A model generated the notes under the pieces. It ran no database searches. It was not told the DNA's origin and saw nothing but the letters and a program-made list of their open reading frames with translations. The position numbers and the translations under genes were made by a program. From Thaumasiovibrio sp043421945 (GTDB lineage: Bacteria > Pseudomonadota > Gammaproteobacteria > Enterobacterales > Vibrionaceae), in the NCBI GenBank assembly GCA_043421945.1, contig JBHOGO010000007.1, positions 1 through 64,000 on the forward strand: a stretch of DNA of 64,000 nt, in the 5' to 3' direction. Shown here in pieces: positions 15,549 through 24,718 of this stretch. Position 1 is the first letter of the stretch; each line of letters opens with the position of its first letter.

Positions 15549-16412
15549 ATGAATAACCATCACATTGATTACCAATCAAAATTCCGTGCTGCGACTCATC
15601 AGTTGATCAAAAGCGCAGATGGAAAATTGACAAAATCAGAAGTTAAAGTGATTGATTACTATCAAGCCGATGCCCGTCACGCTGCATATAGCGGTAAAGA
15701 CGTTGCCGATGCGATTGGTGTGCACCCTGCAACATTGGTGAGATTGGCAAAGAAGCTTGGCTTTGCAGGGCATCCTGAGTTTAAGCGATATCTAGTGAAA
15801 TTTGCTAATCACTCTGTGGATGCCTGTGAGCGTCATCAACATACAATGGCACAAATCGAAGGGAGTGTGCTGCAGTCGACGATTGAACAGGAAATAGAGC
15901 ACCTTAAATTGGTGGCAAGTGCGGTATCGCAGAGCACTTTAGATGATGCGACCAAACTGATTCTTGCTGCTAATAAGGTCTATATTAACGGTCAAGATAA
16001 CACTGAAGGATTCGCTGAACACTTTTCTCGTCGGTTAAATCGGTCAAGTATTCAAGCGCAAACGCTGCCTCTAGGGCGTTCCAAACTCGCGGAATCGCTG
16101 GCGGGCTCTCAACCAGAAGATGTCATGATACTTTTCTTTAATAACAGTATGAATGACACGACGAAGCGACTGATTAAAATTGCTCGCAACCTGCAGCTTC
16201 AGGTTATTGGTATTAGTGATCTTAGCTCTGTGAGTGTTCCCCAAGACATATTGCTGCTGAGAATATACCGAGGAGAAACGAAAGGGACTAAATCGGTGAG
16301 TACGTCACTGGTGCTGACTAATGCCATTATCAGAAACCTGACGGTTTTAGCGGAAGAGCGCGTCTTACAAGGGCTGCGCAGGTTTGAGATGATACGAGCC
16401 CTTGATAGTTGA
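15549..16412 (+). CDS. RpiR-family transcriptional regulator (HTH + SIS domain)
   Basis: Two-domain regulator: an N-terminal HTH_6 (LTKSEVKVIDYYQADARHAAYSGKDVADAIGVHPATLVRLAKKLGFAGHPEFKRYL) and a C-terminal SIS domain (about 125-260), which binds phosphosugars or related phosphates. The frame opens at 15486, but ATG 15549 (MNNHHIDYQS) gives the expected length of 287 residues and removes a non-conserved leader. It is divergent from the ugp-type operon, so a likely ligand is glycerol-3-phosphate or another phosphorylated product of that route; that is inference. Confidence 0.85.
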   Translation: MNNHHIDYQSKFRAATHQLIKSADGKLTKSEVKVIDYYQADARHAAYSGKDVADAIGVHPATLVRLAKKLGFAGHPEFKRYLVKFANHSVDACERHQHTMAQIEGSVLQSTIEQEIEHLKLVASAVSQSTLDDATKLILAANKVYINGQDNTEGFAEHFSRRLNRSSIQAQTLPLGRSKLAESLAGSQPEDVMILFFNNSMNDTTKRLIKIARNLQLQVIGISDLSSVSVPQDILLLRIYRGETKGTKSVSTSLVLTNAIIRNLTVLAEERVLQGLRRFEMIRALDS

Positions 16413-16419
16413 TTGCTGG

Positions 16420-16812
16420 CTATCGACGTGGGCTTTCAACATAAATGTATTGGTCGCCTTGGCGTTTGTAATAGTGGTTGTCGATAATGGCATAGCTGAC
16501 ACCCGCAATTACAGCAAACGTGGCTAGCCTTGGTAGGCTGTTACGTCGGTAGTGTCTATGTCGCGGCGGTTGACGCTTTTTGATCACAACAACATTCTTT
16601 GGTTTATGCCTTGCTGAAGGTTTGACGACAACGCTGCTAAGGCTTTTACCACCGTTTGACTTACGGGCTTCTGCTTGTGTGGTAAAGCCTAATCCTGTGG
16701 TGATAATAAAAAGGAATGTGAGCGCTTTGGCGGTCATTTTTTTTGATGAAAGGTGAGTTGTTGCGTTGTTTTTGGCGTTTAGTTCATTCTGAATCAGTGT
16801 ATTTGAAATCAT
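16420..16812 (-). CDS. small secreted basic protein of unknown function
   Basis: 130 residues. ATG 16812 has AGGGAG seven bases upstream, which decides the start. A hydrophobic stretch AKALTFLFIITTGLGFTTQAEA acts as a signal peptide with a long n-region. The mature part is rich in Arg, Lys and His (KKRQPPRHRHYRRN), then has one hydrophobic segment FAVIAGVSYAIID and a C-terminal YYKRQGDQYIYV. The last part resembles short YxxxGxxYxYV motifs found in several small envelope proteins of unknown function. It ends 8 bases from the rpiR stop, convergently. No function is assigned. Confidence 0.6.
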   Translation of the reverse strand: MISNTLIQNELNAKNNATTHLSSKKMTAKALTFLFIITTGLGFTTQAEARKSNGGKSLSSVVVKPSARHKPKNVVVIKKRQPPRHRHYRRNSLPRLATFAVIAGVSYAIIDNHYYKRQGDQYIYVESPRR

Positions 16813-17280
16813 AACTTGGCTCCCTTTATTTGATATTGAACACCGTACAATAATGTAATTAAAGGAGTGTGTGCCTAGCGTAAATCTATGTCAGCGAGTG
16901 TGAATATTGTGTCTACAGCACTAAAATGAAAAGTCTCAAGCTGACTCCGACGGTTAAATCAGCATCGCTATGATGTTCATATCAGTATCTCTATTACATC
17001 CATATCTATTCCCTAAAAAGTATGTTTAAAAGATCGAACGGTAACCTAAAGCAGAGTCATACCGAGCTCGGCTTTTCTAGGCGGTAATGTCTATAAGTTA
17101 AAGCTGTGTAAGCGAACGTAAAGTAGGGTAAATAGACGGCTTTTAAATAGATTAATACCTTGTGTAGGGTATATTAACTCTATGTATAACCATTTGATTA
17201 AAATGGTTTTGTGTTTGCTAAGTCGGTATCTAACGTTCTCGGTTAGGTGTTATTCATTAAGTGTTTTGTGACTTTTATCT
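16813..17280. other. 468-bp gap between the small secreted protein gene and the RND operon
   Basis: It should contain promoters for both divergent genes. A small hairpin, AACCATTT (17188-17195) with AAATGGTT (17201-17208), lies about 75 bases before the RND operon. A 23-bp repeat is listed separately. I see no gene. Confidence 0.4.
16958..17003. repeat. degenerate 23-bp tandem repeat, 2 units
   Basis: The two 23-bp units begin ATCAGCATCGCTATGATG (16958) and ATCAGTATCTCTATTACA (16981) and agree at 16 of 23 positions by eye; a third partial unit ATCTATTCC follows. Role unknown. Confidence 0.4.
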
Positions 17281-18729
17281 ATGATAAATATTCCCATTTT
17301 GTCGAGTGCATTATCTAAGGCAGCGAGCTTTTCTCTTTTTCCTCACTTTTTGAAACCCTCTCGTCTTTTGAATATGTTGCTTACGGTATTTCTTTTATCT
17401 GGCTGCGTACAGTTACCTGAAAATCGCACGATAACGGTGGATTTAGGTCTATCTGAGACACATGAGACTGAGACTGAGACTGTCGTGGAGTGGTGGACTG
17501 AATTCCAACAGCCCCAATTAGATCTATTGATTGATGAAGCACTAGGAGAAAATTTCACTTTGAAGACAGCGCAAGCGCGGGTGTTAAAAGCCGCAGCCGT
17601 CTTCGATTCAGAAGGCAGTCGTCGTTATCCCACCCTCTCAGCAGATTTTGAACCTGGATACAGCTACAACCACGAATCTCGTGTCTCGACGACTGCGAAT
17701 GACGCATCGTTGAAAGCCAGTTGGGAATTGGATTTGTGGGGGAAACAGCAACTGAACACCGATATTGCCTACTTTAATTTACTCTCGATAGAAGAGCGGT
17801 TTACCACGAGCCAACAAGCGTTGGCAGGGGATGTGGCAAGGCAGTGGTATTTACTTCATGAGCAAGTCCAGGTCATGAAGCTTCTTGCTAAACAGATCGA
17901 TAACACGCAAAAAATCACCGCAATATCTGAACAACGTTTTCGGTATGCACAAGAAAGTATTAGTGCTGTATGGCGTCAGCAGCAGTTGCTGGAGTCGCTA
18001 GAGTCGCAATACAATGACGCAGGATATCGCCTAACCATCTTAGAAAAACAGATGAATATCTTACTCGGTAAAAGCCCTAATGCGCCGATAGATTGGCAAT
18101 ATAGCGAAGCCATTACAATTCCCAGCCCTGCCATAGCGGTCTTTTCTACCGAACTACTTCATCAGCGCCCAGACATTCGCCAAGCATGGTATGACTACAT
18201 GGGAGAGCACCACAACATTGGTGTTGCTAAAGCGGCACAACTGCCGAATATTTCACTCTCTGGTGGTTTAAGGACAGATGAAATTGACAACTTGCTCGAT
18301 ATTTGGAAATTAGATTTAGGACTTCGTTTCAACGTCCCAATTTTCAATGCCGGTAGGCTTGCTGCTGATCTTGAGCAAGCTGAGGCGAGTGCGGATATTG
18401 CATTTTTTCAATATACACAGGTAGTCCTTGAAGCGATTCAAGAAGTCGAGGTGGGGCTGATTGAAGTTGATCGCCAGCATGACAGTTTGAACAGTATTGA
18501 TGTGCAAACCCAACATGCTGAAAAGATTCTTGATATGGAACTCGTCAGGTATACCCGAGGTATTCAAAGCTATCTCGATGTTCTCAATGCACAAGAGCGC
18601 CTGTTCAGTTTACAAAAACAACAGCTCAGTGCCGAAAGACAAGCGTTGCATACTCATATTTCTCTCTATCAATCGATTGGTGGAAGACTTCCTACGTCAC
18701 CTGCAATCGTTTCAGACAAGGCAGTTTAA
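17281..18729 (+). CDS. outer-membrane efflux lipoprotein (TolC/OprM/NodT family)
   Basis: Outer-membrane channel of a tripartite RND pump. The lipobox LLSGC is near residue 41, after a long N-terminus; starting at ATG 17374 (MLLTVFLLSGC) would give a normal lipoprotein signal, so the true start is uncertain. Neither ATG has a clear ribosome-binding site. Two outer-membrane-factor repeats follow (helical, coiled-coil rich), with the typical ELLHQRPDIRQAWYDY and LSGGL motifs. ETHETETETET near residue 60 comes from a GAGACT repeat. The adaptor gene starts one base after the stop. Confidence 0.85.
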   Translation: MINIPILSSALSKAASFSLFPHFLKPSRLLNMLLTVFLLSGCVQLPENRTITVDLGLSETHETETETVVEWWTEFQQPQLDLLIDEALGENFTLKTAQARVLKAAAVFDSEGSRRYPTLSADFEPGYSYNHESRVSTTANDASLKASWELDLWGKQQLNTDIAYFNLLSIEERFTTSQQALAGDVARQWYLLHEQVQVMKLLAKQIDNTQKITAISEQRFRYAQESISAVWRQQQLLESLESQYNDAGYRLTILEKQMNILLGKSPNAPIDWQYSEAITIPSPAIAVFSTELLHQRPDIRQAWYDYMGEHHNIGVAKAAQLPNISLSGGLRTDEIDNLLDIWKLDLGLRFNVPIFNAGRLAADLEQAEASADIAFFQYTQVVLEAIQEVEVGLIEVDRQHDSLNSIDVQTQHAEKILDMELVRYTRGIQSYLDVLNAQERLFSLQKQQLSAERQALHTHISLYQSIGGRLPTSPAIVSDKAV

Positions 18730-18730
18730 G

Positions 18731-20095
18731 ATGGAAAATAACAGCCCCAATACCGTCGTTGGCAATGAAAGACTCAATGGTAATGACTCTTTCGTTCGTT
18801 CAAGCCATACCTATCTAAAGTGGATACTGCCATTTATTATTTTATTTGCCGGTGGTATATCGAGTTATTATTTTTTATCTCCAACGCCGAATAAAAGAGC
18901 GAGAGAAGCCAAACCTCCTGTTCGTCAGGTGGATGTAGAAACAGTGGAAACCGTCACAGCGACGCCTGTCATCACGGCTCATGGGGCGGTAGAAGCGAAG
19001 CGAACGGTTGACATTCAATCACAGCTTCGCGGCGAGGTTATTGAACTGTCAAATCAATGGGTTCCCGGTGCCTTTGTGAAGCAAGGTGATGTTTTGATAG
19101 AGGTTGATGGCAGGGACTATATGTTTGCTATTGACGAAGCAGAGGCGCAGATTGCTCGTCAAAAGGCGTTATATGCAGTAGAGATCGGCCGTCGTAAAGC
19201 GGCGGAGTTAGAGCTTGATATATATGGTCACACTCTCTCAGCTGAAGAGGAGTTATTAGTACTTAGACAACCTCAACTCGACCAAATTAAAGCAGAGATA
19301 GCCCGATATGAGTCTTCACTAAACAAAGCAAAATTGGAGCTAGAGCGAACGACGATAACGGCACCGTTTGATGCACAAATTCTCTCTATGGAGATTACCA
19401 ATGGTAGCTTAGTTAGAGAAAACAATACCTTAATGAATCTTGTTGGTACTGAGTCCTTTTGGCTCAAGGTTAATGTGCCATCACACCAATTACGTCATAT
19501 TGATATTCCAGAACAAGGGGACGCGGCATCTGGTCAACGCTGCCCTGGTGCAAACGTGATCATACGTAACCCTGTCGAGTGGGGAAGTGATGATTATCGC
19601 GACGGATGTGTGGTGAGCCTTTTACCTGATGTAGACAGCAAGATAAAGACAGCAGTGTTGATGATTGAAATTGATGACCCGCTTGCACATCGTCCTGAAA
19701 ACAAGGGTAAACCCAAGGTACTTATCAATTCCCTTCTGCATGCAGAAATAGAAACAAAACCCTTCCATGACGTGATAGCCATTCCACGTCAATACCTTCA
19801 GCAAGGTAAGTATGTGTGGATCATGAATGATCAAAAACAATTAGAAGCGCGAGAGCTATCCATTGCGTTTAGAAATGAACACAGTGTGCTAATTGATCAA
19901 GGGTTAGAGCCTGGCGATAAAATCATCACCACTGCGATGCCCGGCGCCGTCGAAGGGATTGCGGTCGCAGAGTACAAAGAAAAACAATCAAAATCGGAAC
20001 AATTACCCCGAACACCTCGACAGCAGCAAGAGATACCCAACATAGAGAAGTCAAAAACAGCGGGTGGTAATAAACGCAAGGAGCAAAACGGATGA
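18731..20095 (+). CDS. RND efflux periplasmic adaptor (membrane fusion protein)
   Basis: Links the inner-membrane pump and the outer-membrane channel. ATG 18731 follows the previous stop by one base; the open frame upstream of it only overlaps the channel gene. One membrane anchor (WILPFIILFAGGISSYYF, about 35-52), then barrel-sandwich halves (VDIQSQLRGEVIELSNQWVPGAFVKQGDVLIEVD and RTTITAPFDAQILSMEITNGSLV) flanking a helical hairpin, and a beta-barrel domain. 454 residues is somewhat long, from a Gln/Lys-rich tail. The stop overlaps the pump gene by 4 bases. Confidence 0.88.
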   Translation: MENNSPNTVVGNERLNGNDSFVRSSHTYLKWILPFIILFAGGISSYYFLSPTPNKRAREAKPPVRQVDVETVETVTATPVITAHGAVEAKRTVDIQSQLRGEVIELSNQWVPGAFVKQGDVLIEVDGRDYMFAIDEAEAQIARQKALYAVEIGRRKAAELELDIYGHTLSAEEELLVLRQPQLDQIKAEIARYESSLNKAKLELERTTITAPFDAQILSMEITNGSLVRENNTLMNLVGTESFWLKVNVPSHQLRHIDIPEQGDAASGQRCPGANVIIRNPVEWGSDDYRDGCVVSLLPDVDSKIKTAVLMIEIDDPLAHRPENKGKPKVLINSLLHAEIETKPFHDVIAIPRQYLQQGKYVWIMNDQKQLEARELSIAFRNEHSVLIDQGLEPGDKIITTAMPGAVEGIAVAEYKEKQSKSEQLPRTPRQQQEIPNIEKSKTAGGNKRKEQNG

Positions 20096-23000
20096 GTCGT
20101 TCCAAGGGGCCAATCGCATGGATGGTCAATAACGGTGTGACGCCAAACTTGCTGATGTTGGTCTTTATCATTGGTGGCTTGCTGATGTCCCTGCAAATTC
20201 GTAAAGAGGTGTACCCAAGCTATCCACGAGATTCGATTCGAATTTCCATCTCGTACTCAGGTTCGACACCACACGAAATGGAGCAAGGGGTGACATTGCC
20301 TATCGAGAATGCGATTGCAGACATCGAAGGGATAAAAGAGGTACACAGCCGCGTTAATGCCAATAATAGCCGAGTCACCGCTGAGTTGATGAATGGAGTT
20401 GATGCTGAATCGGCATTGAGAGAGATAGAGAGTGCAGTCAATAAGGCTACATTGCCTGATGGGGCTGAACGACCCAATATCAGTCGCAACGAAAGACGCC
20501 AAGAGTCATTAGAACTGGTTCTTTATGGTGATGTTGACACCATTGCATTAAAAGAGACCAGTAATAGAATCAGAAGCTTGTTATTAGCTTCTCCGTCGCT
20601 GACTCAGGTTGAAGTCGTCGGTTTCTCCAAATACGAAGTGCAAGTTGAAGTCGATAGCCAAACCTTGCAGTACTATGATCTCGGCTTAGATGACATTGCC
20701 AACAGCATCAGCCGTCATGCGATTAACCAGTCTGGGGGGAAATTAGACACGGCGAGCGGAGAAATTCTTGTTCAGCTCGATGAAAGCCGCAACTGGGCGC
20801 AAGATTTTGATGATATCGTGGTGGTGCAAACCGACACTGGCTCATCACTGCTGCTGGAAGATATTGCGACGGTTACCGATGGCTTTGCTGATCAACGGAA
20901 TCGCTTTTTCTACAATGGGCAGCCTTCTGCCAGTATCCGTATCTATCGTATTGGCGACCAAACCCCAGCCTCTATTTCTGAGGCTGTTTATGAACTGATG
21001 CCTGAAATCGAAGCGGCGCTGCAAACAGGAATCACGTTAGATGTTTTGAATGATGACGCTGTTATCTATCAGCAGCGCATGTCACTACTGCTTGAAAATG
21101 CGTTCTATGGCCTTGTCTTTGTGCTGATTTTGCTGGCGCTGTTTCTCGATGTAAGGCTCGCATTTTGGGTGACGATGGGTATCCCAACGGCTTTCCTTGG
21201 GGCTGTTCTATTCCTACCTGTTTTTGATGTCTCCATCAATATGATCTCAATGTTCGCCTTTATTATTGCGCTGGGGATCGTCGTGGATGATGCGATTATT
21301 GCTGGCGAAAATATTCATGCGAAAATGTGCGAAGGCGAAAACTTTTTTGATGCCGCTATCGAAGGGACGAAGAGCATCGCCGTACCACTGACTTTCAGTA
21401 TTCTTACCAATATTGTTGCCTTTATACCTATTTGGTTTTTACCAGGAACCTTGGGGCTAACCTTTAAAGTCATTCCCGTGGTGGTGATTTGTGTTTTTGT
21501 GATTTCTTGGATAGAAGCTCTATTTATTCTGCCAGCTCATTTTGCGCACATTAAGAAAAATAGCAACCCGACATGGTTAAAGCCTTTTAATCGATTGCAA
21601 TCCCTGTTTCAGCGCGGCCTACAGCGATTGGTTCAACATCACTATATTCCTTTGCTGTCACGCCTATTATCCCACCGCTATACCGTTGCGGCTGTCGCCA
21701 CTGCGATGTTGTTCACAACACTTTCCTATGTGATGGGCGGGCATCTTGGTTTTACGACCATGCCGCGTGTCGAGTCGGAGTATTCGACAGCAAGAGCCTA
21801 CATGCAGGTTGGCGTGTCGGATGAGGATATTGAATCGGTGAGGCGGCAACTTGAATCTGCGGCGCTGGAGTTAATTAAGGCTGAAGGAGGCAGTCAGTTT
21901 GCAAAGGGCATATCGTCACAAACTCGCTATCGAGATGGAGAGTTAGCCCTTATTACTCGAATCTTCCTCTACCCAGCGGAAGAGCGTGAGTTAACTACCC
22001 GTGAAGTTTCGCAGCGCTGGCGGCAAAAGGTGGGAGATATTCATGAGGTAAACTCGTTGCGTTTTTCAGCGGCGGGTGGTGGTCCGAGCGAGGATGTTGC
22101 TGGCGTGACTGTCGAGCTAAGTCATGCGGATAATCTCGTGCTTAAAGAAGCAAGTGAGTCATTGGCTCAGATGCTCAGTGAGTATGCGGGGGTCGTGGAT
22201 ATAGAAAACAGTTTCATGGCGGGTAGCCAGCAAGTGACACTCTCACTTCGTCCTGAAGGGAAGAGTATGGGGCAGACTGAGCAGACGTTGATAAGACAGG
22301 TTCGTAATGCCTTCGCAGGAAACCGCGCGATTCGTCAGCAACGGGGCAGTGATGAAGTCGATATTATGGTTAAGTTGCCTGATTGGCAGCGTTCGAGTTT
22401 ACATCACTTAGAGCAGTTGCCCATCAAGGTTGGTGACAGCACAGTGCCATTAATTCAAATCGCCGATATCCAGCGCGAATTTTCGGCGTCGCAAATACAG
22501 CGTCAGAACGGAAAACGCCTTGTCACGGTGAGCGCGGATATCACCCCCGCGTCTGAGGGAATGGTGTTAACACAGACCATTGGTAGAGATGTGTTCCCGT
22601 TATTACAAAACAGTTTCCCAGGGCTAGATATGGGATTTGGTGGCGACCAAGCTGAGCAGAAAGAGAGCCTAGACAGTTTAATGATTAACGGTGCTTTAGT
22701 TGCGTTAGCGCTCTACTGCTTGCTGGCGATTCCTTTTAAGAGCTACACACAGCCACTCATCATCATGACCGTTATCCCCTTTGGGATTATCGGCGCAGTG
22801 ATAGGGCATGCTTTATTAGGGTATACATTAAGCGTCGTGAGTCTTTTGGGGGTGTTAGCATTAAGTGGCGTTGTGATAAACGATAGCCTTATTTTAATCT
22901 CTGAGATAAATCGTAATAGAGCGCTGGGAATAGCCCTTCATCGTTCTATTTATCAGGCAAGTGCGCGACGGTTTAGACCGATAATACTCACGACAATGAC

Positions 23001-23217
23001 GACCTTTGCCGGGCTTGCCCCCATGATATTAGACGCTTCTAACCAAGCGCAGTTGATGGTACCTATGGCGATCTCATTAGGCTTTGGCATTCTCTTCGCG
23101 ACATTCATTACGCTGGTATTGTTGCCGTGTTTGTATGCCATTCTGGAAGATATCAAAAAGATTTATTTCCCAAACCGAGAGCTGATGAAGCATGAACTAA
23201 AGGAAAGTGCGAGATAG
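20092..23217 (+). CDS. RND-family inner-membrane efflux transporter (AcrB-type)
   Basis: Proton-driven multidrug-type pump of 1041 residues, with 12 membrane segments and two large periplasmic loops. The TM4 acidic pair is in IALGIVVDDAIIAGENIHA, the relay for protons; the C-terminal half has LSGVVINDSLILISEINRNRALG and RFRPIILTTMTTFAGLAPM. It belongs to the hydrophobe/amphiphile-type group by length and motif, not the metal exporters, which carry a TM4 motif D-x-x-x-D-x-x-E. It is the last gene of a three-gene operon with no linked regulator, so control is unknown. Confidence 0.9.
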   Translation: MSRSKGPIAWMVNNGVTPNLLMLVFIIGGLLMSLQIRKEVYPSYPRDSIRISISYSGSTPHEMEQGVTLPIENAIADIEGIKEVHSRVNANNSRVTAELMNGVDAESALREIESAVNKATLPDGAERPNISRNERRQESLELVLYGDVDTIALKETSNRIRSLLLASPSLTQVEVVGFSKYEVQVEVDSQTLQYYDLGLDDIANSISRHAINQSGGKLDTASGEILVQLDESRNWAQDFDDIVVVQTDTGSSLLLEDIATVTDGFADQRNRFFYNGQPSASIRIYRIGDQTPASISEAVYELMPEIEAALQTGITLDVLNDDAVIYQQRMSLLLENAFYGLVFVLILLALFLDVRLAFWVTMGIPTAFLGAVLFLPVFDVSINMISMFAFIIALGIVVDDAIIAGENIHAKMCEGENFFDAAIEGTKSIAVPLTFSILTNIVAFIPIWFLPGTLGLTFKVIPVVVICVFVISWIEALFILPAHFAHIKKNSNPTWLKPFNRLQSLFQRGLQRLVQHHYIPLLSRLLSHRYTVAAVATAMLFTTLSYVMGGHLGFTTMPRVESEYSTARAYMQVGVSDEDIESVRRQLESAALELIKAEGGSQFAKGISSQTRYRDGELALITRIFLYPAEERELTTREVSQRWRQKVGDIHEVNSLRFSAAGGGPSEDVAGVTVELSHADNLVLKEASESLAQMLSEYAGVVDIENSFMAGSQQVTLSLRPEGKSMGQTEQTLIRQVRNAFAGNRAIRQQRGSDEVDIMVKLPDWQRSSLHHLEQLPIKVGDSTVPLIQIADIQREFSASQIQRQNGKRLVTVSADITPASEGMVLTQTIGRDVFPLLQNSFPGLDMGFGGDQAEQKESLDSLMINGALVALALYCLLAIPFKSYTQPLIIMTVIPFGIIGAVIGHALLGYTLSVVSLLGVLALSGVVINDSLILISEINRNRALGIALHRSIYQASARRFRPIILTTMTTFAGLAPMILDASNQAQLMVPMAISLGFGILFATFITLVLLPCLYAILEDIKKIYFPNRELMKHELKESAR

Positions 23218-23316
23218 TCCTTTATACCCAGAAGCAAGGGTTTCAGTGAATGGTTAATCTGAATAGTGTATGTGATAGGGCAGAACTGAGAGGAAAGGCT
23301 CTGACATGAGAGTTTG

Positions 23317-23344
23317 GAAATTAAAGCTTAGAAACTAAAGCTTC
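23317..23344. repeat. 14-bp direct repeat, 2 units
   Basis: GAAATTAAAGCTTA and GAAACTAAAGCTTC are adjacent, with 12 of 14 positions equal. It lies 71-98 bases upstream of the next gene, so it may fall in its promoter. No role known. Confidence 0.45.
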
Positions 23345-23414
23345 ATCGTCATTATCTGGTTAGTGCGTCGTTGTCTGGTATAGTCATAAGATGACGAACG
23401 CGCTAAGGGGCCAC

Positions 23415-24626
23415 ATGGCTTATCAAGATAGCAGTAACAGTTCTAAGAACAGCGAAAGTACTGATAGTGAAGTGAGGACTGACTCAACAGAGCCAGCAAA
23501 GGCGCAGTTAACGGTCGCGACATGGAACTTACTCAACTTTATTGAGCCACCCAGTGCAGCGTATGAATTGGACAATATTCTATCGGCGACACAATGGAAG
23601 AAAAAATGTGATTGGATCGACCGTTATTTAGAGGAGAACCTACCTGACGTTATCGGCTTTCAAGAGATATTTAGTGCCGACGCGCTAGCACGACAATTAG
23701 CCCCTCATGGCTATCAGCTAGAAGTGGTTGATGCCCCGCGTTGTCGACATGATTATATCTTTGATAGCCCAGTCGTTGGTATTGCTAGTCGTTACCCTGT
23801 CACATCAGTTAAGCCCTTCAAGCCTTCGTCAGCGTTGATTAAACAACTCGGACTGTCTGCACAATTCTCCTTTAGCAGAGTGCCTGTTATTGCTGAAGTG
23901 GAGCATCCACAATTTGGATTGATAACGTTTATTGTGGTTCACTTTAAGTCCCGTCGCCCTGCATTAACCAATGTTGAAATAGAAGCAGAATTAACGCAGA
24001 AGCCAGCAGCGAATCAGGCAACGAAGCCTTCTTCATCTGCGACCAATAGTGCCATCAATAAATCACTAAAAGCAGCAGTTGATCATCAGTTCACCGTTGG
24101 AGATTTAGCATCCAAAATTCAGCGTGCTTCAGAGGCACTCTTTATTCATGATTATGTTGCAACAACCCAATATAGGCAGCTTGATTCAGGCAGTCAGACG
24201 GTAACACCGGTCGTGGTCTTGGGGGATTTTAATGAGCCTCTGGCCAGCGATACGCTCAGATGCTTAAGTGCCAGTTCTGCATTAACAGATAGCTGGGATC
24301 TCTATCGCCAGTTAGGCGTTCGTGAGCTAGGAACCGAAGCCGATGATGAGTGCGACACTGAGGCTCTTGCTCTCAATGAAGCCAGCTTTAATGAAGTAAG
24401 CACCTATCTTGATGATTTAGTCAGACCACCAACACACTATTATGGCGCTAAAGGAAGTGTGTTGGATTACATCATGGTAAATAGCGCTTTCGATCACGCA
24501 GAAGCATCGAGTATCGCCTCAGTGACACAGTATGAGTGTTATGACGCACACTTGATCAACCCAATTTATGCCTTGGATAGTGAAAGTACGGATCATGCCA
24601 TTGTTAAGGTAACCCTGGCGCAATAA
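23415..24626 (+). CDS. endonuclease/exonuclease/phosphatase-family protein
   Basis: EEP-fold metal-dependent phosphoesterase of 403 residues. Motifs in order: LTVATWNLLNF, DVIGFQEIF (metal Glu), IVVHFKSRR, VVVLGDFNEPLAS and the C-terminal STDHAIVKV with the catalytic Asp-His pair. ATG 23415 has AAGGGG six bases upstream, so I prefer it to the ATG at 23391. A Ser/Asp-rich N-terminus (about 35 residues) and an inserted loop of about 40 residues (EAELTQKPAANQATK) precede the second half. No signal peptide. Substrate could be nucleic acid or a phosphoester; unknown. Confidence 0.82.
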   Translation: MAYQDSSNSSKNSESTDSEVRTDSTEPAKAQLTVATWNLLNFIEPPSAAYELDNILSATQWKKKCDWIDRYLEENLPDVIGFQEIFSADALARQLAPHGYQLEVVDAPRCRHDYIFDSPVVGIASRYPVTSVKPFKPSSALIKQLGLSAQFSFSRVPVIAEVEHPQFGLITFIVVHFKSRRPALTNVEIEAELTQKPAANQATKPSSSATNSAINKSLKAAVDHQFTVGDLASKIQRASEALFIHDYVATTQYRQLDSGSQTVTPVVVLGDFNEPLASDTLRCLSASSALTDSWDLYRQLGVRELGTEADDECDTEALALNEASFNEVSTYLDDLVRPPTHYYGAKGSVLDYIMVNSAFDHAEASSIASVTQYECYDAHLINPIYALDSESTDHAIVKVTLAQ

Positions 24627-24638
24627 ACAGCCATTTGG

Positions 24639-24718
24639 ATCCCCTTTCATTATAATGTCTTCGGCATAAACGAAAATGAGGTTATCTCACCCTTAATAAG
24701 ACTAAAAAGAAAGGGGAT
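24639..24718. repeat. distant inverted repeat ATCCCCTTTC / GAAAGGGGAT
   Basis: Perfect 10-bp arms at 24639-24648 and 24709-24718, 60 bases apart, between the EEP gene and the IS relic. It may be a leftover of the mobile element or a weak terminator. Confidence 0.35.

Noticed and set aside
17455..17485. phase-variable GAGACT repeat in the channel gene
   Set aside because: Unit is 6 bp and in frame, so copy changes only lengthen an acidic Thr/Glu stretch.
18497..18730. N-terminal extension of the adaptor protein
   Set aside because: It lies entirely in the channel gene on another frame; ATG 18731 with a one-base gap is the natural start.
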